From NCBI GenBank assembly GCA_016702415.1, contig JADJEA010000001.1:539001-603000 (forward strand): a stretch of 64,000 nucleotides of DNA. Direction: 5' to 3'. Shown here piece by piece: positions 24,479 through 34,300 of this stretch. This stretch comes from Nostocoides sp. GTDB taxonomy: Bacteria > Actinomycetota > Actinomycetes > Actinomycetales > Dermatophilaceae. Position numbers and translations under genes: made by a program. Under the pieces are notes generated by a model that saw nothing but the letters and a program-made list of their open reading frames with translations, had not been told where the DNA came from and searched no databases. Each line of letters starts with the position of its first letter. Position 1 is the first letter of the stretch.

Positions 24479-26788
24479 ATGCTGAGTGCACGGCGTGACC
24501 TGAGGGCAGCCCTCAATCGCGGGGCGGCGATCTCGACGCTCATCTGCGTCGGGCTGGGCGTGCTGAACTTGTTCCCGTTGCGGGACATCTTCCCCGTCCG
24601 GCCGATCGCCGCGATCTTGATGGTTTTCCTGGGACTGAGTGCGTGGGCGGTACGCCGGTCGATCTCACACGCCAGCGACATGGGCCCGGTGCGGGCCATC
24701 GCGGCGGCATCCGTGGCGCTGAGTGTGGTGTATCCGGCCTTGGGGCCGACCCGGGACTCGGCGCAATACTCACCGCTGACGCACCTCCTGGTCATGGGGG
24801 CGATCTGCTCGTCGGTCGCCTTCGGCAGCTGGTTCGGTGCATTCGCCTCGTTGCTGGCCGGATACAGCACCTTCGTGGTCCGAACGGAGCAGACATCGCT
24901 CTATCAAGGTGCCTGCGAGGGCGCGCTCTTCTTCGTCACCGGGCTGGCCGGGGCCATCGCGGTCATCCTTGTGCGCCGGGCCAACGACAAGGTGGCGACG
25001 GCCACGAGCGACCTGTGGCAGCTACAGGGGTTGGCCGATCAAGTGCGGCAGCGCGAACTCGAGCACGCGCGCTTCGACGCCATCGTCCATGATGCCGTCC
25101 TGGCAAGCCTCCTCGTGGCCGGCCGGGGCCAAGACCCCGAGGCGGCACGCCGTCTGGCCGCTGAGGCCGTACGCGAATACGACGCCGCCGACTCCTCACC
25201 GGCGGCGACCGGACGCGCGTGGGCGAGCGGCATACGACAGGCAGCCCGTCAGCTGGGCCTCGAACTGGACCTCCGGGTCAAGGGGGTGCCGGGCGACACC
25301 TGGCTGACGTCGGCCCTCTATACCGCCACGGCCGAGGCGCTCGCCAATGTGGCTCGCCACTCCGGTCAACGCCAGGCCTCGGTCACGGCTGTCTTCACCC
25401 CGCGGCTCCTGCGCGTCCTGATCCGCGACCATGGCCGGGGCTTCGACCCGAGTGCCGTGACCACCGGCCGGGCCGGGCTGGCGATGAGCATCAACGCGCG
25501 GATGCACGCGGTCGGCGGGAGCGTCGAAATCGACTCGGAGCCGGGCAAGGGCACGCTGGTGACCCTGACCGGGCGCCCCCCCACGACGTCGGTCACCGTG
25601 CCGCCGTCGCGGTGGAGTCGCAGGGCGTTCGTCCCGATGGTCATCCTGGCGATGGTGGCCATCGGCATCCACAGCGCGATCGGGATGACCTACCTGATGG
25701 GCAAGGTCGACCTGCCGTGGGTCACCGGACTGGCCCCGGTCGCGCTCCTGGGCATCCTCGCCTGGACCTGGTGGGCACCATTCCGGCCACGTCGGTGGGT
25801 CAGCTCGAGTGTGCTCGTCGTCGCCCTCGCCGCGCTCCTGAGCATCAACGTTGTCCAGCCGGGGGCGAACGACTGGCGCCTCTGGTACATCGGGGCCATG
25901 GACGGCATCGTCGGGGTGATCGCCTTCCGCTACTCCGGCCGCGGCGCGGTGCTCACCGCGCTGGCCGTGCCCACCGTCGTCGCGCTGATCTTCCTCCTTC
26001 GCACCGGTCACCTCGTCGTCACGCCGGTGATGAACTCGAGCACTCAACTTCTCGTATGTGCCCTCCTCGGCGTGGTGTTGCGACGGGGCCTGACCCAAGC
26101 GGCCCAAACGCTCAACCGCGTCGGTGCGGCCACTCACAGACTGCGCGTCGACGAGGTTGCCCGCGTGGCCAGGTCGGAGGAGATCCGGGTGCGGGCGAGT
26201 GAACTCAACGAGGCCTGCCTGCCGACGCTGCGCCGCATCGCCGCCGGTGAGCAGCTGACGACGGCCGAGCGCGACCTGTGCCTGCTGATGGAGGCCGCAA
26301 TCCGGGATCAGCTCGTGGCTCGCCCGCTCCTGAGCCCCGACCTGCGTGTGGCACTCGACGAGGCCCGAGCGCGTTCGGTGCGGGTCGACCTCGCGATCGC
26401 CAAGACCGCCTCCAGCGTGGAAACGGTCCGGCTCCGGGAGGTCCTCCTGGTCATGCTGCCGGCGGTCCCTGAATGTGGGAGCGTCCGGGCCACCTGGCGA
26501 CCCGCGCGCCCTGGCACCGGGTCCCCGCGACGCGCACTGGCCACGATCGTCGTGGCTGGGCAGGAGACGGACGTCGTCCGCCTCGCCACCCTCGCCGGCA
26601 CCCTCACGTCCACCCCCGACCTCGCCGTCGACCACGACGCGGACGTACTTATTGTCGATGTCCTTGACGATGAGGCGGAGGCACCGTCGAAACCCCTGGC
26701 GGAGAAGGGGATCGCGGCGAACGCGGTCTCTGAGCCCCAGTCCTCGTGGCAGCTGGTCCACCCCGGTGACCCGTGTCCCTCATTTTGA
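24479..26788 (+). CDS. Histidine kinase-like ATPase with two membrane modules
   Basis: About 769 residues. Five membrane segments in the first 170 residues lead to an H-box-like FDAIVHDAVLASLLVAG near residue 200. A HATPase_c domain follows at about 280-365, with EALANVARHSGQ (N-box), DHGRGFDPS (G1), and GRAGLAMSINARMHAVGGSV. Unusually, a second block of six or so membrane segments follows (from RRAFVPMVILAMVAIGIHSA), then a cytoplasmic C-terminal region. No response regulator is next to it. It opens the signalling/secretion locus on the same strand as module A. The start is the ATG giving MLSARRDL; an upstream in-frame ATG at 24422 is possible. Confidence 0.8.
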   Translation: MLSARRDLRAALNRGAAISTLICVGLGVLNLFPLRDIFPVRPIAAILMVFLGLSAWAVRRSISHASDMGPVRAIAAASVALSVVYPALGPTRDSAQYSPLTHLLVMGAICSSVAFGSWFGAFASLLAGYSTFVVRTEQTSLYQGACEGALFFVTGLAGAIAVILVRRANDKVATATSDLWQLQGLADQVRQRELEHARFDAIVHDAVLASLLVAGRGQDPEAARRLAAEAVREYDAADSSPAATGRAWASGIRQAARQLGLELDLRVKGVPGDTWLTSALYTATAEALANVARHSGQRQASVTAVFTPRLLRVLIRDHGRGFDPSAVTTGRAGLAMSINARMHAVGGSVEIDSEPGKGTLVTLTGRPPTTSVTVPPSRWSRRAFVPMVILAMVAIGIHSAIGMTYLMGKVDLPWVTGLAPVALLGILAWTWWAPFRPRRWVSSSVLVVALAALLSINVVQPGANDWRLWYIGAMDGIVGVIAFRYSGRGAVLTALAVPTVVALIFLLRTGHLVVTPVMNSSTQLLVCALLGVVLRRGLTQAAQTLNRVGAATHRLRVDEVARVARSEEIRVRASELNEACLPTLRRIAAGEQLTTAERDLCLLMEAAIRDQLVARPLLSPDLRVALDEARARSVRVDLAIAKTASSVETVRLREVLLVMLPAVPECGSVRATWRPARPGTGSPRRALATIVVAGQETDVVRLATLAGTLTSTPDLAVDHDADVLIVDVLDDEAEAPSKPLAEKGIAANAVSEPQSSWQLVHPGDPCPSF

Positions 26789-26793
26789 GGACA
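26774..26793. promoter_or_regulatory. 20-bp palindromic operator, copy 1 (module A)
   Basis: TGTCCCTCA and TGAGGACA surround a TTT spacer. The right half has lost one G relative to the consensus TGTCCCTCA-N2-TGAGGGACA. It overlaps the 3' end of the histidine kinase gene. A TAAGGT -10 lies at 26821-26826, 27 bases further on and seven bases before the GTG of the phosphatase gene, which suggests a leaderless transcript. Confidence 0.55.
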
Positions 26794-26832
26794 GCAGGCA
26801 CCTGCACCCTCCCACGTGGCTAAGGTTTCACC

Positions 26833-27615
26833 GTGCTGGCCGTGGAGGTTGGCCTCGCCACTCACGTCGGGCGGGTCCGGGATATCAACGAGGATTCGCT
26901 CTTCACCGGCGAGCGTCTCTTCGCCGTCGCCGACGGGATGGGTGGGCATGCGGCGGGGGACGTGGCCAGTCGGACCGTTCTCGAGGTGCTGGCCCATCTC
27001 GACCAGGGGCCGCTGAGCCCAACCACCCTCCGCGCGAGAGTCGGGGACGCCAACCGGGCGGTCGTGGCATATGGGCGCAGTCATCCGGTCCAACGCGGGC
27101 TGGGCACGACACTGGCGGGTATCGCCCTCGTGGACGAGGACGGTCCCCCGCATTGGGCCGTGTTCAACATCGGTGACTCACGTGTCTATCGCTTCTCCAA
27201 CGGGGCGGTCCGTCAGATCACTGTCGACCACTCTGAGGTTCAGGAGATGGTCTCGGCGGGTGTGCTGACGCGCGCACAGGCACGCACCCATCCTTCGCGC
27301 CACATCATCACCCGGGCGCTCGGTGAGTTGCCGAGCCCCGAAGTCGACATCGTCCTGGTTCCTGCTCTCGCTGGCGAACGCTGGCTCATCACCAGCGACG
27401 GGCTCACCGCGGAACTCCCCGACGAGGAGATTGCCGAACGCCTCGGGCTCGAAGACGGCGCCGGTGAGATCGCGACCCTCCTCATCGACGCGGCGCTCGC
27501 CGCAGGCGGACGCGACAACGTGTCCGTCATCGTGATCGACGTCCTCTCCGACAGCGACGAGGACTGTGGCGTCGAGCAGACCATTCCCCGTCCCGACGCA
27601 CAGGAGTTCCCGTGA
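26833..27615 (+). CDS. PP2C-family Ser/Thr phosphatase, module A
   Basis: A 260-residue cytoplasmic metal-dependent phosphatase of normal bacterial PP2C length. Metal-binding Asp residues are in place: RDINEDS near residue 20, AVADGMGGHAAGD, ITSDGLTAEL, and GGRDNVSVIVIDV at the end. It should reverse phosphorylation by the kinase two genes downstream, acting on FHA-domain partners. The GTG start sits close behind a TAAGGT -10, so it may be translated from a leaderless mRNA. Its stop overlaps the FHA gene start (GTGA). Confidence 0.94.
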   Translation: MLAVEVGLATHVGRVRDINEDSLFTGERLFAVADGMGGHAAGDVASRTVLEVLAHLDQGPLSPTTLRARVGDANRAVVAYGRSHPVQRGLGTTLAGIALVDEDGPPHWAVFNIGDSRVYRFSNGAVRQITVDHSEVQEMVSAGVLTRAQARTHPSRHIITRALGELPSPEVDIVLVPALAGERWLITSDGLTAELPDEEIAERLGLEDGAGEIATLLIDAALAAGGRDNVSVIVIDVLSDSDEDCGVEQTIPRPDAQEFP

Positions 27616-29726
27616 ACCGACCCGAGCAAATCCACTACGCCCCCGGGACTGGCCTCGCCGTGGTTCGTCGGTCGGTGGCAGTGCTCCTCCCCTCAGGAGA
27701 CGAGGAGCTCGCGCTGCGTTGTCATCGTGCCCTTGACGGTGAGAATCCCGTCGAGGATGTTCTCGCCCTGTTGCTCGGCCACGGTCTGTATGCCGCGCCC
27801 TCCTTCGCGATCGCCTGCTTGGCCGACGCGTCGTCCGGCGCGGTCGCGAGGTTCGTGGTCCGCGGCACTCACCGGATCGTCGTCGCGGCCGGGGGCCAGG
27901 AACAAACCCTTAGCGAGGTCCGTGGTGTCGCCGACAGGGATCACACGGGTGTGGAGTGGGCCCGGCTCGACGCTGGCGACAATAGCGACTCCGACGTCAT
28001 GGGCCTGCCGCTGGCGGATGGCGTCGTCAGGGCCGGAACCATCCTTCTGCGGCCGGGATGGGCGGCAGACGAGGCCGGGCAGGCGGAGGTTGCGCCCGCT
28101 GATGAGGCACAGTCCGAGTCCGCTGCGACGGCACCGGGGCTGTGGATGCCATCCGCCGCGACCTGGGCTGTCGCGACGACTGGCGAGACCTCCACCGCGC
28201 CGGAGTCGACGACCGCCGAGACCCAGGACGACGAGGGGGCACCCGCCGCAGGGCAACTTGACGGTGCAGCCACGCCGGGAGCCGGGAACGACGCGGACAC
28301 TGGCATCGAGGCGCCACTGGCGGCTGACCCGGAGAGTCCGGACGAGCATGCTCAGGACGACGGGGCGCCGATCGATTCAGGCGGCGGGGGTGACCCCTGG
28401 TCCGACAACGGCTCACCCGCATGGGTGGACTCTGACCCGGCTGAGGCTGCGGTGGCGCAGTCGTCCGCCTTCGTGTGGGGGGACGAGGAGCAGCCCTCAG
28501 CCACGGATGGATCAGGTGACGTCGCGGAACCAGGCACCGACAGAGGACCCGGCGTCGAGGGTGAGTCGGGTGTCGACAGCGACTCCGGCGTCGACGACGG
28601 CGAGCCAGCTGTCGATGGCGGGTCGTTCGGTGTGGACGACTGGGGCGTGCCGACGCCCGGCGAGCCTTGGTCGGCATACCCCGACGAGGCTGGACAAAGT
28701 GACGTCCTCGAAGCCCAGGCCAGCAGGGCCGACCAGGGCGACGTCGAGAACCATGAGGATCCCGAGGCCGCCGAGGGCCTGGAGTCAAGGGCCAGCGTCG
28801 ACCTCGTGGACGTGCCCGCATCGGCCGAGACCCCCGGCCCCGACGGTGGCCACGACGCCCCCGGACCGGTCGTGACCACGTCCGGGCCCCTCCCCGAGGC
28901 CTCGGGCTGGATCAATCTGGCGAAGCCGCCGGCCGAATTCTTCACGCCGCTGGGGCGGATTCTCCGGTTGTTCGCAGCGATCCCGAACCGAGCGCCCGGG
29001 GAGCGCGTGGCCGTCGACGGCTGGGGGTGGTCGCCGCGCGCTGCGGAGGGGCCAGCCTCGCCCGAGGTCCAGGAGCCTGCGTCGCAATGGCGGCAGTCCG
29101 AGCCGGTCCACTCGGCGTTCATCGACAGCATTCCCGCTCCACCCGCACCTGGTCGACCGAGCTTCGCCTGGGATGACGACGTGGACGGCGAGACCGTGTT
29201 GCGCCCCGATCCCGACCTGGACGACCTGGACTTGACGGTCGCCCAGGTCGGATCGGCCGCAGATGTCCCTGGACAGATGGTCTGGGCCGCCCGATGCCCC
29301 GCTGGCCACCTCACGTTCGCCCACCAAGCGCACTGTCGGGTATGCCGCCAGGTCGTCCCCCCGCAGGAGCCCGTCCAGATGCCGCGCCCGACCCTGGGTC
29401 GCCTGGTGATCTCCACCGGTCAAGTGGTCGACCTCGACCGCGATGTCTTCCTCGGTCGGGCCCCTCGAGTGCCGGATGACTACTCGGGTCCGGAACCTCA
29501 TACGATCCGTCTCGTCGACCCAAGCGTCGAAGTGTCGAGTCAACATCTGCAGGTGTCGCTCGATCACTGGATCGTTTCCGTCACCGATCTTCGCTCCACC
29601 AATGGCACCGAGGTCGTCCACGAGGACGGCCGGCGGACGACCCTCAGCCCGGACGTCCCGGTCACCATCGACCCGGGCACAAAGGTCATCCTCGCCGGGA
29701 CCATCGACCTGCTCTATGAGGCATAG
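27612..29726 (+). CDS. FHA-domain protein with acidic linker and zinc ribbon, module A
   Basis: A 704-residue cytoplasmic adaptor. An N-terminal globular domain of about 150 residues resembles the same part of the module B FHA protein (48284-49720). A 330-residue acidic, Asp/Glu/Ser/Pro-rich linker follows, probably disordered. A zinc-ribbon-like CPAGHLTFAHQAHCRVC leads to the C-terminal FHA domain: FLGRAP (Gly-Arg), VSSQHLQV (Ser-x-x-His), and LRSTNGTEV (Asn-Gly). FHA domains bind phosphothreonine, so it likely docks to the kinase encoded just downstream. The gene starts inside the phosphatase stop. Confidence 0.9.
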   Translation: MNRPEQIHYAPGTGLAVVRRSVAVLLPSGDEELALRCHRALDGENPVEDVLALLLGHGLYAAPSFAIACLADASSGAVARFVVRGTHRIVVAAGGQEQTLSEVRGVADRDHTGVEWARLDAGDNSDSDVMGLPLADGVVRAGTILLRPGWAADEAGQAEVAPADEAQSESAATAPGLWMPSAATWAVATTGETSTAPESTTAETQDDEGAPAAGQLDGAATPGAGNDADTGIEAPLAADPESPDEHAQDDGAPIDSGGGGDPWSDNGSPAWVDSDPAEAAVAQSSAFVWGDEEQPSATDGSGDVAEPGTDRGPGVEGESGVDSDSGVDDGEPAVDGGSFGVDDWGVPTPGEPWSAYPDEAGQSDVLEAQASRADQGDVENHEDPEAAEGLESRASVDLVDVPASAETPGPDGGHDAPGPVVTTSGPLPEASGWINLAKPPAEFFTPLGRILRLFAAIPNRAPGERVAVDGWGWSPRAAEGPASPEVQEPASQWRQSEPVHSAFIDSIPAPPAPGRPSFAWDDDVDGETVLRPDPDLDDLDLTVAQVGSAADVPGQMVWAARCPAGHLTFAHQAHCRVCRQVVPPQEPVQMPRPTLGRLVISTGQVVDLDRDVFLGRAPRVPDDYSGPEPHTIRLVDPSVEVSSQHLQVSLDHWIVSVTDLRSTNGTEVVHEDGRRTTLSPDVPVTIDPGTKVILAGTIDLLYEA

Positions 29727-29729
29727 ACC

Positions 29730-31283
29730 GTGAAATCGATGCCTCCGGCGCCGCAGATCCCCGGATACGCGTTCATCCGGGTGCTCAGCGACCGCGGGGG
29801 CTTCGGGGACGTCTACCTCTACAAGGAGATCGCTCTCGATCGAGAGGTGGCGATCAAGGTCATCCGCGACCCTGACCTTGACGAGGCGACCCTCGCCAGC
29901 TTCCGCGCCGAGGCTACGACGATGGCCGCCCTGGAACACCCGCACGTGGTCCGCATCTACGCGATCGGCCAGACGCGGGAGGGTCGGCCCTATATCTCGA
30001 TGATGTATTGCCCGAACAAGACCATGGCGGAGCGATCCACCGGAGGTGGTATGCCGCTCCACGAGGTCCTCGCCATCGCCGTCGCCATCGGCGGCGCGGT
30101 CGAGAGCGCCCATGGGGTCGGCATACTCCACCGGGATATCAAACCCGCCAACATCCTGACGATGCCCTGGGGAGATCCCGGCCTCACCGACTTCGGTGTT
30201 GCCTCGTCCCTCAGCGCCGACACCGACGACGAAGACGTCGGGGTGTCGATCCCGTGGTCGCCACCCGAGATGTTGTTCACCAACACTCGAGGATCGCGGG
30301 CCTCGGATGTCTATTCCCTGGCCGCGACGATTTGGCACCTGCTGGTCGGCCGGTCGCCCTTCGAGGTCGTCGCCGGCGACAACAGCCGGATGGCGTTGAT
30401 GACGAGGATCAGGAACGCGCCACCACCTGCCACCGGCCGCGGCGACACCCCGGCCTCATTGGAACGGACGTTGCGGCGTGCGCTCGCCAAGGACCCCGCA
30501 ATGCGCCCCCAGACGATCGCGGAGCTCGTCCGGGCTCTCCAATCGGTCCAACTCGAGCTGAGCCTGCCGCGATCCCCATTCACGGTCCTCGATCGACGTC
30601 CATCGGGCCCGATCCCGGACACAGCGACACGGACGGGCGATTCTTTGGATCGCACCCGGGTTCGGTCGGCCCCATCCGGGGCGCCCTCCCTGCTGTCGAC
30701 CAGCTCGAATGTCCAACGGGTGGAAGTGCTGGGATCGACGGGAGCGGGGTCGGCGCCTGCGTCGCCGACCCGAATCGGTGACCTCGAGTCGGTCCCCGAT
30801 CCACGCACGGGTCGCTCCGGCCCCCGGCCGTCACGCCCAACGACGTCCGAGCGTTCGGTCGGTCCGGGGGTCCTCATGGCGGGGGCAGCGGTGGTCGCCG
30901 CGGCGGCGCTGGGACTGGGGTATGTCGCGTTCTCGGGCCGGGATGCGCGGACCCCGGCACCTCCCCGGATCTCCCCGTCGAGTCAGGATGTCGACGCGGG
31001 GGGCGAGCCCGAGCCGGGGCGCCTCGACATCAACGGGATACGCCTGGACCGCCAGCACGCGCGCTTCACCTGGACCTACAGCGGCGCCCAGGCCGGGGAC
31101 ACATTCCTCGTCGAGATCGTCGACACCTCCGGTCGGACCGTGGAGTCGCTCCAACCCCTCGACGTCGCGCGTGTCGATGTGCCAGGACCGTCCGGCGGGA
31201 CGGTCTGCATCCGCGTCGCCGTTCGCCGGCCGGGCACGGCGACAGCACCGAAGTTCTCACCTCGGGCGTGCACCGACCTGTGA
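29730..31283 (+). CDS. Transmembrane Ser/Thr protein kinase, module A
   Basis: A 517-residue kinase. The catalytic domain is complete: DRGGFGDVYLYKE (Gly loop), EVAIKVI (Lys), ILHRDIKPANIL (catalytic loop), LTDFGVAS (metal loop), and WSPPEML. A linker of about 100 residues leads to one membrane segment, GVLMAGAAVVAAAALGLGYVAF, near residue 395. The outer domain of about 110 residues looks like a beta-sandwich (ARFTWTYSGAQAGDTFLVEI) with two Cys near its end (VCIRVA, RACTDL). There are no PASTA repeats, unlike PknB. The GTG start is four bases after the FHA gene stop. Confidence 0.93.
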   Translation: MKSMPPAPQIPGYAFIRVLSDRGGFGDVYLYKEIALDREVAIKVIRDPDLDEATLASFRAEATTMAALEHPHVVRIYAIGQTREGRPYISMMYCPNKTMAERSTGGGMPLHEVLAIAVAIGGAVESAHGVGILHRDIKPANILTMPWGDPGLTDFGVASSLSADTDDEDVGVSIPWSPPEMLFTNTRGSRASDVYSLAATIWHLLVGRSPFEVVAGDNSRMALMTRIRNAPPPATGRGDTPASLERTLRRALAKDPAMRPQTIAELVRALQSVQLELSLPRSPFTVLDRRPSGPIPDTATRTGDSLDRTRVRSAPSGAPSLLSTSSNVQRVEVLGSTGAGSAPASPTRIGDLESVPDPRTGRSGPRPSRPTTSERSVGPGVLMAGAAVVAAAALGLGYVAFSGRDARTPAPPRISPSSQDVDAGGEPEPGRLDINGIRLDRQHARFTWTYSGAQAGDTFLVEIVDTSGRTVESLQPLDVARVDVPGPSGGTVCIRVAVRRPGTATAPKFSPRACTDL

Positions 31284-31288
31284 CCGCA

Positions 31289-31308
31289 TGCCCTCAAATA
31301 GAGGGACA
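31289..31308. promoter_or_regulatory. 20-bp palindromic operator, copy 2 (giant protein A)
   Basis: TGCCCTCAA and AGAGGGACA form the two arms around a central AT; the inner CCCTC/GAGGG is perfect. It begins six bases after the kinase stop. A TAGGCT -10 is at 31331-31336, 22 bases after the site, exactly as for copy 3. This puts the palindrome around position -40 of the giant-protein transcript, where activators often bind. Confidence 0.6.
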
Positions 31309-31371
31309 GGAGACCTGGGCCGCCGGTCCCTAGGCTGCCTGTGAACCCAGCCCCTCCGAGAATCGAGCGCG

Positions 31372-34300
31372 ATGAGGCGAAGCCGCATCAACTCGTTGGC
31401 GACCGTCACCGCCGCGACGCTCGCGCTGACCGGTGCGATCGGGCTGGCCGTCGTGGCCGACGGCAACCCGGTCCGTAGCGTTCCATTGAACGACTCCGGC
31501 GTCTGGGTCACGAACGACACGCTTGGGGCGTTCGGACGGATGAGCAAGGTTGCGCGAGGGCTGGATGCGGTCCTGACCCCCACGGGCGAGGGGGGTGGCC
31601 AACAACGGCTCGACGTCGTCCAGGACGGGTCGACGGTGATCGGCTATGACGTTCGCAGAGCCACCCTGGTGTCGATCGACCCCGTCACCCTCGAGCGCAC
31701 CGAGGGCGCGATCGACACCGGAGCGCGGGTTGCGATGGCGGGGGGCACCCTGGCGGTCTATTCACCGACATCCGGGCGCATCTGGGCCACCCATTACACA
31801 CCCGGGACCCCTCTGGACAATCTGGGCGCACTCTCGGCCCAGAGCGACCCGGTCGCGGCAATTGGCGCGTCCGGTGCCATGGCAGTGACCGAGAAGGGGT
31901 CCGTTCTCGCGGTGGATCCGTCCGGAAAACGGGTGCGCATCGATCCCACCGATTCCGGATTCGGCAAGCCTCAGGTCGGCGATGTCGGCCGCCGCGAGGC
32001 CGTGGCCGTCTCGGCCGTCGGTGAGCATGTGGTCGTCGCGGATCCCATCACCGGCACGGTCCAGGTCGACGACGGTCGGCCCACCGACGTCGGCGCGCGT
32101 GGCGCCGTCGTCCAGCAACCCGGTCCGGACCGCGCGGATGTGCTCTTCGCGTCCGACCACGCTCTCATCTCGGTGCCGCTGACCGGTGGGCCGATGTCCG
32201 TTCTCTACTCGGGTGGGGCCGGCCTGCCCGCGGCTCCCCTCGTCCTCGGTGACTGTTCGTATGCCGCGTGGTCCGGCACGGAGCCCAAGGTCACCCAGGC
32301 ATGTGGCGGGGAACGCCCCGTCGAGCGGACAGTCCCACGGGAGGCCGGCGCTCGCAGCGCCCCGGTGTTCCGGACGAACCAAGGTCAGGTCGTCCTCAAC
32401 GACACAGCCAGCGGCCAAGTCTACGATCCCACGGTCGAGCGGACAGTCGACAACTGGCGCGAAGTGCGGCCCCAGGTGGTCGTCGACCACGCGACCGACC
32501 ACCCGGATAACGCCACGACCTCCAAGGTCGTGGTCGAGCCCTATACGACTGCGGCGCGTCCCGGTCGGATCAATATCCTCCATCCGATCGACAATGCTGC
32601 CGATTCCACCGGGGCGATCTTGACCATCGCCAAGCTCGGGAAGATCCGGGGAAAGGGCGCCACGGCGACGGTCCTCGGCGACGGGCAGTCGGTCGCTGTG
32701 ACCTTCCCGGCAAGCACCAAGCGCGTGGAGTTCCTCGCGACCGTCTCAAATGGCACCGGTAAGACGCAGGCGATGCCCGTCACGGTCACGGCCGTCAAGG
32801 ACTCCGCCAACACCCCGCCGACGCCTGGGAAGACCAACACGGCAGTGACGGTTGCCGCGGGGGGGAGGATCGGCATACCGATGGTGTGGCGGGACCACGA
32901 GTGTGATCCGGTCACCATCACCTCGGCCACGGCGAACGTCGGGGGTGTCTCGATCTCCCCGGACGGTCAGGCTTTGGAGTATGCCGCGACGGCCGACTCC
33001 AAAGGCAAGGCAAGCATCGGGGTCACCGTCTCGGATGGTCGTGGTGGGGGGGCCAAGGCCACCGTCCCGGTCACCATCTTGGGGGCCGGCGCACCCGACC
33101 CGACCCCCCCGTTGACTCAGCCCGACGTCGTCCGGGCCGTCGTGGGCAAGCCGGCGGTGGTGTATCCCCTCGACAACGACATCCCCGGCGCTGACCCGAC
33201 GATGGCCATGGCGCCCCTCGCCTTGCTGGGGAATGTCGTTCCACGACAGAAGGACCAGGATGCGTTGCGGGTCGAGACCGATGTCGCCACCGGCAAGGTG
33301 ACGGCGACCTCCAGCGCCAAGACGCCCGGGTCCTATGTCCTGGCCTACAACGCGACATCGGGCTCCGCCCCGTCGGTCGAGGGACGGATCCGCGTCGACT
33401 TCGTTGCCCAGGACTCGACGACCCCCATCCTCACTCCCGACACGGCTGTCCTCCATGGCCAGGCCCCCGTACTCGTCGACGTCCTCGCCAATGACCGCGA
33501 CCCGCTCGGCCGAGTTCTGACGGTGCAGTCCGCTAGCCCCGACGGACACCTCCAGGTCGCGGTTGTCGGAGGTCGCTGGCTGCGAATCGTCGCGACGGGT
33601 ATCGCGGAGGGTAAGGGCTCCAAGAAGACCAAGCCGGCATCGATCAGGTACACCGTGACTGCCGACGGGCATACATCGGTCACCAGCATGGTGGACGTCG
33701 CGGTACTCCCGGCGCTGGCCCATGACCTTCCCGTCACCACTGCCGACCGCGCATCGGTGCGGGCCGGCGATTCCGTCCGGGTGCCGGTGCTGGAGAACGA
33801 CAGCACGCCCGGGGGCGCACTGCTCGCTCTTGCCGCCCGGGTCGAGGGTGCCCCGGCCGCTGGCCAGCTACCCGTCAGCGATGTCGCCGATGTCAAGGCG
33901 AAGGACGTCGGGACCGCGTATGTCGCCGGGAACGACATCCGCTATTTCGCACCCGCATCGGTCCGATCTCCCCGGTCGGTGGTGATTCCCTATGTCGCGA
34001 CCACGGCCGCAGGCGACGCAGCGGGTGGGACGCTGACCGTCACGATCCGACCCGCACCGGACGACAAGACCCCTGATCTGGCGCCGACGCCGGTCGACCT
34101 CGAGGCTCGGGCGGCGTCGGGGGAGACGGTGACCATTCCGGTCTCGGCCAGCGGCCACGACCCCGACGGGGACTCGACCGTTGTGGCCGGGATCGCCTCC
34201 GCGCCCAAGCTCGGCCGGGTGGTGGGGTTTAGCCCCACGAGCTTGACCTACCAGGCCTATCCGACGGGCGCCACAGGGACGGACACCTTCACGTATGCCG

